From assembly GCA_003241695.1 (NCBI GenBank), contig QFPN01000001.1, positions 496,001-560,000 of the forward strand: a stretch of 64,000 nucleotides of DNA, given 5' to 3'. The stretch comes from Ancylobacter novellus (lineage in GTDB: Bacteria > Pseudomonadota > Alphaproteobacteria > Rhizobiales > Methylopilaceae). A model generated the notes under the pieces. That model was not told where the DNA came from and did no database searches. It was given only the letters and a program-made list of their open reading frames with translations. The translations under genes were made by a program, and so were the position numbers. Positions within the stretch are counted from its first letter, which is position 1, and each line of letters opens with the position of its first letter. Of this stretch, positions 15,438-23,362 are shown one piece after another.

Positions 15438-17322
15438 TCTCCGACATCAGCCTGTCGACGTCGTCGGGCGTCGCCACCCGGTTCGTCATCAGAAGGTCCG
15501 CGAGCCGGCGCACCGGCTTTTCGAGCTCGGCGACAAGGATCCGCGTCTTTTCCATCAGACGCTGGAGGTCCTCCTCGACGCGCCGCGCCAGAAACGGGTC
15601 GGTGCGCAATATGAGATCCGGATCGTCCATAAGGCCGAGCGAGGTCAGGCTCTGTCGCAGGCCAAGCACGGCGTGCGCGCCGATCACCAGGCGGGTGGCG
15701 TAGTGAAGATCGCGCGCCGCGCCGCTATCCGCGCCGCCGCCGAAGAGTTCGTCAGCGGCCCGCCCCGCAAGCGCGATGACCACCCGTTCCTCGAATCCGG
15801 CCTCCGTGAAGGCGCTCGTCGCGTTGAAGCGCGCCACGCCGGACCGCTCGGTGGTCTGGACGAGGGAGACAAGTTCGATCGACGCCCCGAACGAGACCCC
15901 TACGATGGCGTGGGCCGCCTCGTGCAGCGCGCAGCGCAGAAGCTCCTCCGGCGATCGGTCGTCGGGCGGCGCGATCGCCTGTCTCAAATCCTCAGCGCCG
16001 ACCTCTCGGCCGTACCCTCGGGCGGCCTCGCGCGCCGACTTGACCCACTGTTCTGCGATCGCTCCCGTCGCGCCAAGGCCGAGCCAGGCGAAAGGCGCCA
16101 GATCAGTGTCGCCCAGATCAGCTCCGAGATGATGCCGCAGCACGCCGGCGAGTTCGCCCGCGCTGCGCGGCGCCGTCACCTCGATGTGGCGGTCGAACCT
16201 TCCTGGACGCTTCAAGGCTTCGTCGAGATGGCTCGGATGGTTGGTGGCTGCGATCAGAATGACCCCCGCGTCGAGCGCTCGCGTCCTGTCGATATGCAGG
16301 AGAACGCCGGTCACGATGGGATTCCACCAGTCGCGCCCGCGTGCGTCGAGCCGGGCGCGATCCGGCAAGGCGTCGAGTTCGTCGAGGAACGCGACGGCTG
16401 GCGCGCAGGCGGCGACCTCCGCGAAAAACCGCTGCGCCGATTTGGCGACGCCGCCCAAGAAGCCGTCCGAATTTTCAAACCAGGTCGATACTGAACTCAT
16501 TACGAGTGGCAACCTGGCGGTTCGGGCAAGGGATCGAACCAGCATCGTCTTGCCGGTGCCGGGGGCGCCGTGCAGCAAAACGCTCGGCAAATCCCGCGCG
16601 TGAAGCGATCCTGCGCGCAGTCGCTCGATGTCAGCGACGATCATGCGCATCTGGTCGGCCGCGGCGCCGTAACCGACCAGACGATCGAGCGCCGGCGCGC
16701 CGTCCGCCGCCGCTCCAGTCGAGCGGCCGCCCACGATCCGCTGCAGCCGGCGGACGCAAGCTGCGGCCGAGCCCGGCTGGATCGCGAAGGCGAGATCGGC
16801 GAGGTCGAGGCTTGCGATGTCGGCTGGCCGGACGCGGGCGCTGCGCCCGGCGACACGTCGGATAACGTTTTCCAGACAACGCGGGTTAGGTCGAATGGTC
16901 GCCTGGAAGTCGGCATTGGCGATCAGCGCAGGAGCGACCCATTCCAGATCCGCGCTGAAGACCAAAACCGGCCCGGAAGCCGCAACCGGATTGGGTGGAA
17001 CAGGCTTTCCGCGCGGTTGAACCGCCAAGACGACCCGTACAGCGCCCAGCTCAGCGGCGATCTCGCTGAGCCTGTTGCTCCACGCGTCGCTCGGTGTCCG
17101 AAGCGCCGCTACGATCCGGTCCCCGCGCTTGATGGCGTTCTGGATCCGGCGAGGCAGGACGGCGAGAAGATGCTCACGGACGATGAGGTCGGCGACCGAA
17201 ACCGCCTTCGACGAGATGAAGATCTCTGGCTCATTAAGTGGGTCAGGCACGCGAGCACCGGCGTCGACGGGGTCATCGACAGTTCCGCAGTGCGGAACTC
17301 GGGATCGCGGTGGGACCACCAC
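15394..17322 (-). CDS. Soluble FtsH-like AAA ATPase/M41 zinc protease
   Basis: A 642-residue protein. A novel N-terminal region of about 230 residues has no membrane segment. The AAA module follows with Walker A LLHGAPGTGKTMLVRSL, Walker B VAFLDELDALPDRA and the second region of homology ATNHPSHLDEALKRPGRFDR. The C-terminal part carries the zinc motif HEAAHAIVG, as in FtsH M41, and FGGGADSGAARDLHYAT in place of the FtsH third-ligand region. Unlike FtsH it lacks the two N-terminal membrane helices, so it should be cytosolic. The frame opens with GTG at 17322; a GTG about 25 codons later is also possible. It heads a leftward group with DUF6634-like and metallophosphoesterase genes. Confidence 0.87.
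   Translation of the reverse strand: MVVPPRSRVPHCGTVDDPVDAGARVPDPLNEPEIFISSKAVSVADLIVREHLLAVLPRRIQNAIKRGDRIVAALRTPSDAWSNRLSEIAAELGAVRVVLAVQPRGKPVPPNPVAASGPVLVFSADLEWVAPALIANADFQATIRPNPRCLENVIRRVAGRSARVRPADIASLDLADLAFAIQPGSAAACVRRLQRIVGGRSTGAAADGAPALDRLVGYGAAADQMRMIVADIERLRAGSLHARDLPSVLLHGAPGTGKTMLVRSLARTARLPLVMSSVSTWFENSDGFLGGVAKSAQRFFAEVAACAPAVAFLDELDALPDRARLDARGRDWWNPIVTGVLLHIDRTRALDAGVILIAATNHPSHLDEALKRPGRFDRHIEVTAPRSAGELAGVLRHHLGADLGDTDLAPFAWLGLGATGAIAEQWVKSAREAARGYGREVGAEDLRQAIAPPDDRSPEELLRCALHEAAHAIVGVSFGASIELVSLVQTTERSGVARFNATSAFTEAGFEERVVIALAGRAADELFGGGADSGAARDLHYATRLVIGAHAVLGLRQSLTSLGLMDDPDLILRTDPFLARRVEEDLQRLMEKTRILVAELEKPVRRLADLLMTNRVATPDDVDRLMSEIDPSSDEDRGPAGV
17281..17299. repeat. 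Short palindrome at the 5' end of the FtsH-like gene
   Basis: AGTTCCGCA and TGCGGAACT flank a single G, a perfect 9-base inverted repeat. It falls in the first codons if translation starts at 17322, or in the leader if the later GTG is used. Its place just below the promoter suggests an operator. Confidence 0.55.
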
Positions 17323-17361
17323 GGCCGCCTGCGGCCGTTCTCAGGCCGAACGCTCTCAAAT

Positions 17362-17389
17362 ATATTATAAGGCCCGCTACAATAGTCAA
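17362..17389 (-). promoter_or_regulatory. Sigma-70-like promoter for the FtsH-like operon
   Basis: On the minus strand TTGACT (17389-17384) is followed after 16 bases by TAATAT (17367-17362), overlapping a TATAAT at 17369-17364 with a shorter 14-base spacer. It is a rare AT-rich patch in GC-rich sequence, 40-65 bases upstream of the GTG start. Confidence 0.6.
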
Positions 17390-17503
17390 GAATAGAAATC
17401 TTTGACGCCGAAAGCTCACTCGCTCATTGGGGGAGGCGGGTGCTGTACCAGTTACGCCTCCGGGTGTGGCGCCGTTCCTTGCATCGGCGCAAAGATCGGC
17501 GAT

Positions 17504-17968
17504 CTACCCGGCGCTCGTCCTTGTGCGCCTTGAAGCCTCGACTTCAGTGCTGTCGCTCTCCGAAGGCGCCGCGCTCGCGGGCATAAGGCGCCAGACGCGT
17601 CGGTCATCGAGGTAGATCTTGTGCGTGTTTTTCAGGCGCATCTTCGCCTGCTCGGCTGTGTTGCGCTTGACGCCGCGCGCGAGAAGTCGGGCGGTCAACT
17701 CGGACCCGATCAGGCCGTCTTCGCCGGCCGCGACGAGCAGGTCGACGATGATCGCCGGCGCTCCTCTGTAATCCTTGATTACATCCAGATCCGGGGCGGC
17801 CGGCGTTATCCGGGCGCGGGGCAACAGATCAATCCGGGCCTGAAGGCGGACCTCAGTCTCGACCGATTGCCGGAGGTCATCCTGGAACCGGGCGACGAGC
17901 TTCTCCCGCCGCTCTTGCTCCTCCTTGAGGCGTTCCGTGAGCTCCTGAAGAAGCCCGCCTTCGATCAT
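17504..17968 (-). CDS. Small coiled-coil protein with a winged-helix-like C-terminus
   Basis: About 154 residues from the ATG at 17968. Residues 5-48 form a highly charged coiled coil (LTERLKEEQERREKLVARFQ). Residues about 68-130 look like a helix-turn-helix domain (GLIGSELTARLLARGVKRNT, then RLKNTHKIYLDDRRVWRLMP). The tail is Ser/Thr/Glu-rich. I do not recognise the family. The open frame extends upstream to 18391, but the extra 140 residues are compositionally unlike a protein and lack support. It could be a DNA-binding regulator of the island. Confidence 0.6.
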   Translation of the reverse strand: MIEGGLLQELTERLKEEQERREKLVARFQDDLRQSVETEVRLQARIDLLPRARITPAAPDLDVIKDYRGAPAIIVDLLVAAGEDGLIGSELTARLLARGVKRNTAEQAKMRLKNTHKIYLDDRRVWRLMPASAAPSESDSTEVEASRRTRTSAG

Positions 17969-18638
17969 GTTCGCCACGACAAAGCCCTTGTACAAAACTC
18001 GCAATATATACATCTTCATGCATCGATCTGACAACCGGTCCAGCGGCGCGAGGAAGGGATACCCTGCGTGGCCAAGCGGGTCTCGGGCCAAGAGCCGTTG
18101 TGTCGGTTTGGATGTGAACGAAACGCGATGAGGGAAAACGTGAGACGATGATTTTCTCTGAAAGCGAAGGATCCGCGCTTCGCGCGCGCGCGGTGATGTC
18201 CTTAACAACATTCGAAATTCCTGTGTAAAGCTTTGATTTTGATAGAAAAAATACGTCCTGTGGAATCTTCCGTTGTGTCGGAATCTGTCCCGAGCCGGCG
18301 TGCGGGCGGCGTCGACAGTTGAGTAGGTCGGAAAAGGTATCCCTCCCAACGTCGCGCAAGGCGGTGTCACATTAATGTACATGAAATACATGACTATCTG
18401 GGTGTGCTGTTCCTGAGAGTGGGGTGGCGTGCATTGGGCCGTTCGAGGTCGTCGCGGCCGCAGGGCGGTTCACGCTGCCGACGGCTGAGTGCTGGACGCC
18501 TGCCTCTGGCCACTCGCGCTGAAGCTGTTCCCATGAGCCTCCGCGACGAAGGAATTCACATGGGGTCACTCATATTCTGTCGACTTAAATTCTACGGTCG
18601 GGCGCTGTCGGCCTGCGGCCAAGGCGAGCTCCCCGACC
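17969..18638. other. Long intergenic region
   Basis: About 670 bases with no convincing gene. Local AT-rich patches at 18210-18260 and 18365-18395 could carry promoters for the flanking genes. The second patch contains the near-direct repeat TACATGAAATACATGA. Frames across the region are shadow-like. Confidence 0.5.
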
Positions 18639-18866
18639 ATTCGAGATGCGCTCTCATCAAACATCAGGGCGCTCCGTCGGCAGCGGGGCATAAGCCAGGA
18701 TGAGCTCGCCTTCAGGGCCGGGATGCATCGCACCTATTTGTCAGATATCGAACGAACGGCCAGGAACGTGACGCTCGACGTCGTCGAGAGGTTGGCTGCC
18801 GCTTTGTCGGTCGAGCCCTGGCGCCTTCTGAAGCCGGGTGAGATGGACGCCGACGGAGGTCGCTAA
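18639..18866 (+). CDS. XRE-family helix-turn-helix regulator without a canonical start
   Basis: The frame reads IRDALSSNIRALRRQRGISQ, then DELAFRAGMHRTYLSDIER, an almost textbook Cro/C1-type HTH, and ends at TAA 18864-18866. There is no ATG, GTG, TTG or CTG between the upstream in-frame TGA (about 18533) and the HTH. The first ATG is inside the recognition helix. Homologues usually begin a few residues before IRDAL, so the likely start is ATT at 18639, or the 5' end has been lost by a deletion or frameshift. About 75 residues, close to the family norm. Either a functional regulator with a rare start or a fresh pseudogene. Confidence 0.65.
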   Translation: MRDALSSNIRALRRQRGISQDELAFRAGMHRTYLSDIERTARNVTLDVVERLAAALSVEPWRLLKPGEMDADGGR

Positions 18867-19253
18867 GAACCACAATAGGTTCTTGCATTTCCGCATTTTT
18901 GCGGCGAGTCCGGCCGGACCGTCTTGACCCATACCGCCTCGGTATGCGGACGGACGAGGCGCATATAGGTACTGAAGAATCCTCCACATTTTCATCCAAA
19001 GACAGGAGTATAAGCAGCCATGTGCTTGGGTATTAAGCTACCGGAAGAATGGCGAAATTTATCAGGTGGGATTTGGTGATGACTTAGTATTTAAGATTCG
19101 TAGTTGACTTTCGCGGTTTTCTGGACGATGTAGATTATCGTGTACGGGGCTAAGGCCTTCGTATCGGGAATAAGAGCCTTCGACGTCGGTACGTCCGGCG
19201 TGTCGTCCTCGGGCAGTGTGTGCCGCCGAGATCCGCATAGCGCGGAGGACGAC
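18867..19253. other. Intergenic region before the three-gene cassette
   Basis: 387 bases with no gene I can support. There is a 7-base inverted repeat CATACCG/CGGTATG at 18930-18946 and an AT-rich stretch from 19040 to 19140 that may hold the promoter of the downstream cassette; a TTGACT is present near 19104. Confidence 0.45.
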
Positions 19254-19742
19254 ATGAGCGTGTCGCAACTTCAGCGGCCGTCAGGCGCAAGTTCAAACGG
19301 TCTTTTGGAACATCACCATCGCCGGAGGCTTGAAGAGCGGGGGCTCGAAATTCACCTTGCTCTCTCGGCCACGCTCCTCGCCGGCGGCGAATATACCTCT
19401 GAAGGCGACGAGATCGTCGACTTGATCGCGCGTCGGGTGGCCCCCGAGGTCCAGGGGCTTCGAACGCTGACAAGCCGCCTGTTGCTAAGTGTGGTTTACG
19501 TCACCGCGCCGGGAGTGGCGTTTGACCGAGATTTCCTGCAGGCGAAGTTGTTCGATCTCGAAAGCGAAGCTGCGCGCCAGTCGCGCAGCGTGCGCCTCGT
19601 CGAGCCCCGCAACGTGTTCGGCGATTTCGCCCGGACATTTCCGCGGCACGCCGCCGGTTGTCGACGCCGTCGCTTCCTGATCGGATATGCGAGTACGGGG
19701 CGCTGCCCTGACTATGTCGCTCGTGGAGTGGCGTCGTCATGA
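19254..19742 (+). CDS. Hypothetical protein, first gene of an overlapping cassette
   Basis: About 162 residues from the ATG at 19254, which has a strong GGAGG eight bases upstream; an earlier ATG at 19140 lacks one. The middle segment ALSATLLAGGEYTSEGDEIV, then DLIARRVAPEVQGLRTLTSR, looks like a folded alpha/beta domain. The C-terminus is basic (HAAGCRRRRFLIGYAS). No known motif. The stop overlaps the next start as ATGA, so the two are translationally coupled. Function unknown. Confidence 0.6.
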   Translation: MSVSQLQRPSGASSNGLLEHHHRRRLEERGLEIHLALSATLLAGGEYTSEGDEIVDLIARRVAPEVQGLRTLTSRLLLSVVYVTAPGVAFDRDFLQAKLFDLESEAARQSRSVRLVEPRNVFGDFARTFPRHAAGCRRRRFLIGYASTGRCPDYVARGVASS

Positions 19743-20476
19743 AAGGGCGTTTGACGATAGATCTCTCCGACAAGCGGACTGTCAGCACGGACGAGATGGC
19801 GACTCAGCTGGTCGCCAAGGCCGCAGGCACGTCCTTCCCAATCGATCCATTGATCGGTGCCGAACTCAGCCACTCTTTTTCGATCGTCGCGTCTGTCATC
19901 CGACGCCACGGATTTTCGATACAGTCGGAACTCGCCCAGGCTCTGCAGGACACCGGGCGTTACCACGTCATGACGAACTTCCCATCTGTGCTTTCAGATG
20001 GCCGGACGTTTTCGCTCGATCTCCTCGTGATCGATCCCGATACGATGTGGGCCGGGGGCTATGAAGTAAAACGGGGATTAGGATCGATCGATGGTGCTCG
20101 TAGACGTCAGCTTGAGAGTGACTTGTTAGCACTACGAAATAATCTGTCCGCTACAGCTGCTCGCCTTGGCTACCCCAACATCAAGCACGTGACCAGTGGT
20201 ATCGTAAGCTACTACGATGAGGCGGTCTTCTCGAAAGAACTTGTACTTCGTAGAGCGGATCTGGACTCGCATTTCGATGCGCCTATCGTTCATCGCATTG
20301 ACAGCATGACGGACGCGATCGGGCGGGCCCTTCGCTGCGCTGTACCACTGCTCTTCAAAAGCGTGGCCGCCACCTCAGAGAACGAAGGGCCTCCTGTGAA
20401 GCCACCCCTCGTGCGGCCGTTAGGGCCGAATGCGGTCCGGCGGCAGGCGGGCGCGGAACGCTGGCCGTCGAAATGA
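19739..20476 (+). CDS. Hypothetical protein with a PD-(D/E)xK-like nuclease motif
   Basis: A 245-residue protein. Around residues 85-112 it reads RTFSLDLLVIDPDT, then MWAGGYEVKRG: a strand with an aspartate followed by a strand with EVK, the classic arrangement of the PD-(D/E)xK nuclease fold (D ... ExK). The following helix is rich in Arg and Leu (ARRRQLESDLLALRNNLS), and a conserved-looking IVSYYDEAVFSKELVLRR comes later. A DNase role is a reasonable hypothesis, not proven. ATGA overlaps at both ends join it to its neighbours, giving a three-gene unit. Confidence 0.6.
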   Translation: MKGRLTIDLSDKRTVSTDEMATQLVAKAAGTSFPIDPLIGAELSHSFSIVASVIRRHGFSIQSELAQALQDTGRYHVMTNFPSVLSDGRTFSLDLLVIDPDTMWAGGYEVKRGLGSIDGARRRQLESDLLALRNNLSATAARLGYPNIKHVTSGIVSYYDEAVFSKELVLRRADLDSHFDAPIVHRIDSMTDAIGRALRCAVPLLFKSVAATSENEGPPVKPPLVRPLGPNAVRRQAGAERWPSK

Positions 20477-20841
20477 GCGTTGGCGAAGTCGTCCGGCTGC
20501 CGCGCATCTGTGGACATCGAACGCGTCGACGTTCCGCGGCTCTCAGCGCGTGGCGTGATCCTCTAGTGGAGGTTGCGAGCGAGAAATTCAGGGCGGTTGT
20601 CGCCGAACTCCAGGTCGTCGCCGTTTTTGGTGAGCCGCGTTGGTTGGCAGCCCGGGATGGAGACGTTGGGTGCGCGATCGCCTTGGCTCTGGAGCACGTC
20701 TATCGAGGTCGCCCAAGTAACCCAGAGCTGGCTCGAGTTCTGCTGACCCAGCTTTGGGTGATGGCCTGTCGCGGTGACGAGGCGTCGCGGCTCACGCTCG
20801 AAATGCTCCGGCCGCGACTAGAAGAGGCCCGGTCGACGTGA
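20473..20841 (+). CDS. Hypothetical protein, third gene of the overlapping cassette
   Basis: A 122-residue alpha-helical protein (EVASEKFRAVVAELQVVAVF, then NPELARVLLTQLWVMACRGD). No recognised domain, signal peptide or membrane segment. Its ATG overlaps the stop of the nuclease-like gene by four bases. It may be a partner or immunity-type subunit of the cassette, which is inference. Confidence 0.55.
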   Translation: MSVGEVVRLPRICGHRTRRRSAALSAWRDPLVEVASEKFRAVVAELQVVAVFGEPRWLAARDGDVGCAIALALEHVYRGRPSNPELARVLLTQLWVMACRGDEASRLTLEMLRPRLEEARST

Positions 20842-21192
20842 CATCGCTACATGAATGTCGTTCACGAGTTCGTGAGTTCGTGGGTGCGATCAGCTGGCTG
20901 GGCGGCCGAATCGAAGTGGCGGCGCATGGCGGTCCGGATAAGGATTGAAAGAGTGCGCCCGAGACCCTTGTTGAGGGATTTGGGGCACCCCTGAAATCAA
21001 AAATTCGGATTGCAAGAAGGATTAGACATGCCAATTGCGCCGATCAAAGGTTTTCGGCTTCCAAAAATTTGGGGGTCGGAGAAAACCTTTAATCAGGGTG
21101 TTTAGAGCCGATCTGGGTTGCTGTCTCAAATCACGCGGACCATCAATTTCGTTCTTGCACATACCATTCATCGCTCGTACGGGAGCTAAAGC
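20842..21192. other. Intergenic region with inverted repeat
   Basis: 351 bases without a gene. It holds the 14-base inverted repeat at 21042-21094, annotated separately, and an overlapping CACGA/TCGTG run near 20860-20880. Confidence 0.5.
21042..21094. repeat. Inverted repeat upstream of the excisionase-like gene
   Basis: GATCAAAGGTTTTC (21042-21055) and GAAAACCTTTAATC (21081-21094) pair over 14 bases with one mismatch around a 25-base spacer that includes an AAAAATTTGGGGG run. It could be a recombinase or regulator binding site for the second integrase unit. Confidence 0.5.
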
Positions 21193-21444
21193 ATGCAACG
21201 CAGCGTGCTCGGGAGGGTCGCCGAACGGCCCGACCCCCAAGCCTGGGGAATGGACGAACTTTTGACCTTGGAGGAGGCAGTGGGACTGATGTGGCCTACC
21301 GGGCCTCTGACGGTGTCAACGCTTCGAACAGCCATCCGCAATAAGGAGCTCGAAGTGGCCAAGATCGCTCGGAAACACTTCGTCACCCGCAGGAGCTTGA
21401 TGACGATGGCCGCCTGCAAACCGATCGGTCGCACGCGGCAGTAG
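21193..21444 (+). CDS. Small HTH protein, excisionase/AlpA-like
   Basis: An 83-residue protein with a MerR/excisionase-type helix-turn-helix: LLTLEEAVGLMWPTGPLTVS, then TLRTAIRNKELEVAKIARKH. This is the fold of small recombination directionality factors. It lies 130 bases upstream of a divergent tyrosine recombinase on the same strand, which supports an excisionase or integrase-control role. Length fits. Confidence 0.65.
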   Translation: MQRSVLGRVAERPDPQAWGMDELLTLEEAVGLMWPTGPLTVSTLRTAIRNKELEVAKIARKHFVTRRSLMTMAACKPIGRTRQ

Positions 21445-21469
21445 ACCTGCGCGTATCTCGAAATTGATC

Positions 21470-21499
21470 GGGCGCCGTCGAGTAGAATCGACGGCGCCC
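21470..21499 (+). terminator. Strong hairpin between excisionase-like gene and integrase
   Basis: Perfect 12-base stem GGGCGCCGTCGA (21470-21481) with TCGACGGCGCCC (21488-21499) around GTAGAA. No T-run follows, so termination may be rho-assisted or the hairpin may be regulatory. Confidence 0.6.
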
Positions 21500-21551
21500 G
21501 TCATTGGCAACCTGTGCTCGGCTCGCCCTTGGAAAGCCGCCGACACACAGA

Positions 21552-21575
21552 AGCGAACCAGCGCGCTGGTTCGCT
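21552..21575. promoter_or_regulatory. Perfect 24-base palindrome abutting an integrase start codon
   Basis: AGCGAACCAGCG followed at once by its exact complement CGCTGGTTCGCT. The next base begins an ATG (21576). It occupies the ribosome-binding region, so it could be an operator that blocks the promoter or an RNA hairpin that hides the start; the second ATG at 21588 would then be the downstream alternative. Confidence 0.75.
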
Positions 21576-23105
21576 ATGGGTAGAGCTATGTCTTCTTCGT
21601 CAATCGCACAAGTGAGGGCCTCAATGCTCGCCCTCTATGCTCAATTGCGCTTTCATCTCGATCAGATCGCGATCATTTCGCGACAGATGAAGACGCTGAT
21701 CAAACCTTGGTCAGCCGTACCGGAACTGGACATTCGGAAGAAGGCCGAAGAGGCGCACTCGAATATGATCGCAACCCGCCCGCGAGGTGGGCGCTATCTT
21801 TCGACGAATTACGATGAAGACCACCCCTATCAGGGCGCTCTGGTTTGCGTTGATAGAACCTTCGTTTGGGCGAAAGAGCGGTTTCCTGACTATGAGCCGC
21901 CTTGTGAGATAGTGAGCTCCGACGAAACTCCATTTGAGGAGGCGGCCGAATACTACGAAAAGTACCATGAACCCAATCCAGATGCGTCTTCCGTCGCAAG
22001 TTCGAGGTCGCGCTATAAGATAGCATTTCTCGCGGCGAGAATTTTCTGGGAGGGATGCGCTCTCGAAAGAGTGCAAGTGGGAACCGTCAAGCTCTTCCGC
22101 GACTGGTTGTCCGGGCGCAACTCGATGTCGCCTCGAGGGAGGATACTTCCTGCTCCCCCCGTCAAGGGCGCCAATTCAGACTGTGAGACTGCACAGAAGG
22201 CGAACATTGTTCTAAGTGGCCTCGACTTGTGGGGTGCACGCTGTGGCAATGGCTGGAGTACGGGCTTTAAGGTGCCAGTTGTATACCCAGTCAATCTTCA
22301 CTGTCATAGCCGCTCGGAATTATTTCGTATTCTTTGGGCGTTGAACATGAACCATAGATACGGACGCGAGGTAGAAAATAACCCCTATGTTCGTTATTGC
22401 CCTTACGAAGATAAAGAATTTCCCTATGTGGAGCTGTGGAAGCCAACTTTCTCTAATAAGAACGCTCGCAAGATGTTGGGGCGTCTCATCGTGTTGCGTT
22501 ACCATCTTGCCACTCGATCCACTGATTGCCACGAACTTGGTTATGCGCCGTCAAAAGAGAATGGGCACATCGAGAGAGCGCTGGTGCACGCCACAAAGAC
22601 TACCGACTTAGCGAGAGGTTTCGTCCGCAGACCAACCGTCGAGAATGGAAAAAAGAAGAAGCCGGTTGTCGATGCCAAACTTCCCGGAAAGTTAGCGTCA
22701 TTCGTCAATTCGTGGTGGCGCAATGATCAAAGAGACATCAAGAAAGGTAAGATTCCACACGTTGAATATTTATATATTGTTCGAAATAAAAATGGATCGA
22801 AGCGAGGCGATTATTTTGGAAAATTCTGGAATGAAGCGCAGGCCTTCGCCGGTCTTGAGCCTGAGTTCATGCATACACTAAAAAAGAGCGGCGTCACCGA
22901 CTACTTCTACGGCGGGCATTCGCTTGAAGAAATTGAAAGTTACAGCGGCACTTCGGATCAGACTTTAAGGAGAGTGTATCGACTGGTGAAAGGGCTGAAG
23001 ACCTATGACGGACCACCTTGGATGGTGGGACCTGGTGAACCTCCCCCGTTCCGCGCGAAGCTGCGTGAAGAGGCTAGGAAGAACGGGCTGCCGTATCCGT
23101 GCTAA
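21576..23105 (+). CDS. Divergent tyrosine recombinase (second integrase)
   Basis: About 509 residues. The C-terminal 100 residues resemble the recombinase catalytic end: HTLKKSGVTDYFYGGHSLEE, then IESYSGTSDQTLRRVYRLV. This corresponds to the HxxR...GH...Y layout, with lysine in the arginine position and a terminal tyrosine. The N-terminal 350 residues are not familiar. Codon choice is clearly more AT-rich than that of its neighbours, which indicates recent acquisition. Possible starts are ATG at 21576 or 21588, both just after a perfect palindrome. Paired with the HTH gene at 21193. Confidence 0.65.
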   Translation: MGRAMSSSSIAQVRASMLALYAQLRFHLDQIAIISRQMKTLIKPWSAVPELDIRKKAEEAHSNMIATRPRGGRYLSTNYDEDHPYQGALVCVDRTFVWAKERFPDYEPPCEIVSSDETPFEEAAEYYEKYHEPNPDASSVASSRSRYKIAFLAARIFWEGCALERVQVGTVKLFRDWLSGRNSMSPRGRILPAPPVKGANSDCETAQKANIVLSGLDLWGARCGNGWSTGFKVPVVYPVNLHCHSRSELFRILWALNMNHRYGREVENNPYVRYCPYEDKEFPYVELWKPTFSNKNARKMLGRLIVLRYHLATRSTDCHELGYAPSKENGHIERALVHATKTTDLARGFVRRPTVENGKKKKPVVDAKLPGKLASFVNSWWRNDQRDIKKGKIPHVEYLYIVRNKNGSKRGDYFGKFWNEAQAFAGLEPEFMHTLKKSGVTDYFYGGHSLEEIESYSGTSDQTLRRVYRLVKGLKTYDGPPWMVGPGEPPPFRAKLREEARKNGLPYPC

Positions 23106-23140
23106 GGACTGGTGGTGCCCGACCTGAAAAGGCCGTCCAG

Positions 23141-23210
23141 CTTTGGCGCATCTCGGCCAGAGACTCTCGTCGCGGCCTGACCCATCTCCGAACTTCGGAA
23201 GGTCCGCTGT
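23141..23210. repeat. Degenerate intergenic repeat, copy A
   Basis: Contains TCTCGGCC, CTCGTCGCGGCCTGACCC and an ACTTCGGAAGGTC tail. The 18-base core CTCGTCGCGGCCTGACCC is identical in copy C (28519-28590), and the order of blocks is the same. A weaker further copy of the tail occurs at about 23254-23283. It sits between the second integrase and the nuclease/helicase pair. Confidence 0.65.
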
Positions 23211-23362
23211 GAGGAGGAGCAGGGCCGGCTGCACCGGAACCTAAATCCGGTGCGTCCGCGGCTGACTCGTTGCGAACATTGAAAGGTCTGCCCCTTCGCC
23301 GGTCGCAGCTTTTAGAGATTCAACCTTCGAACGTCGTCGGAGCCCCGCTGTTCAACAAGGCG

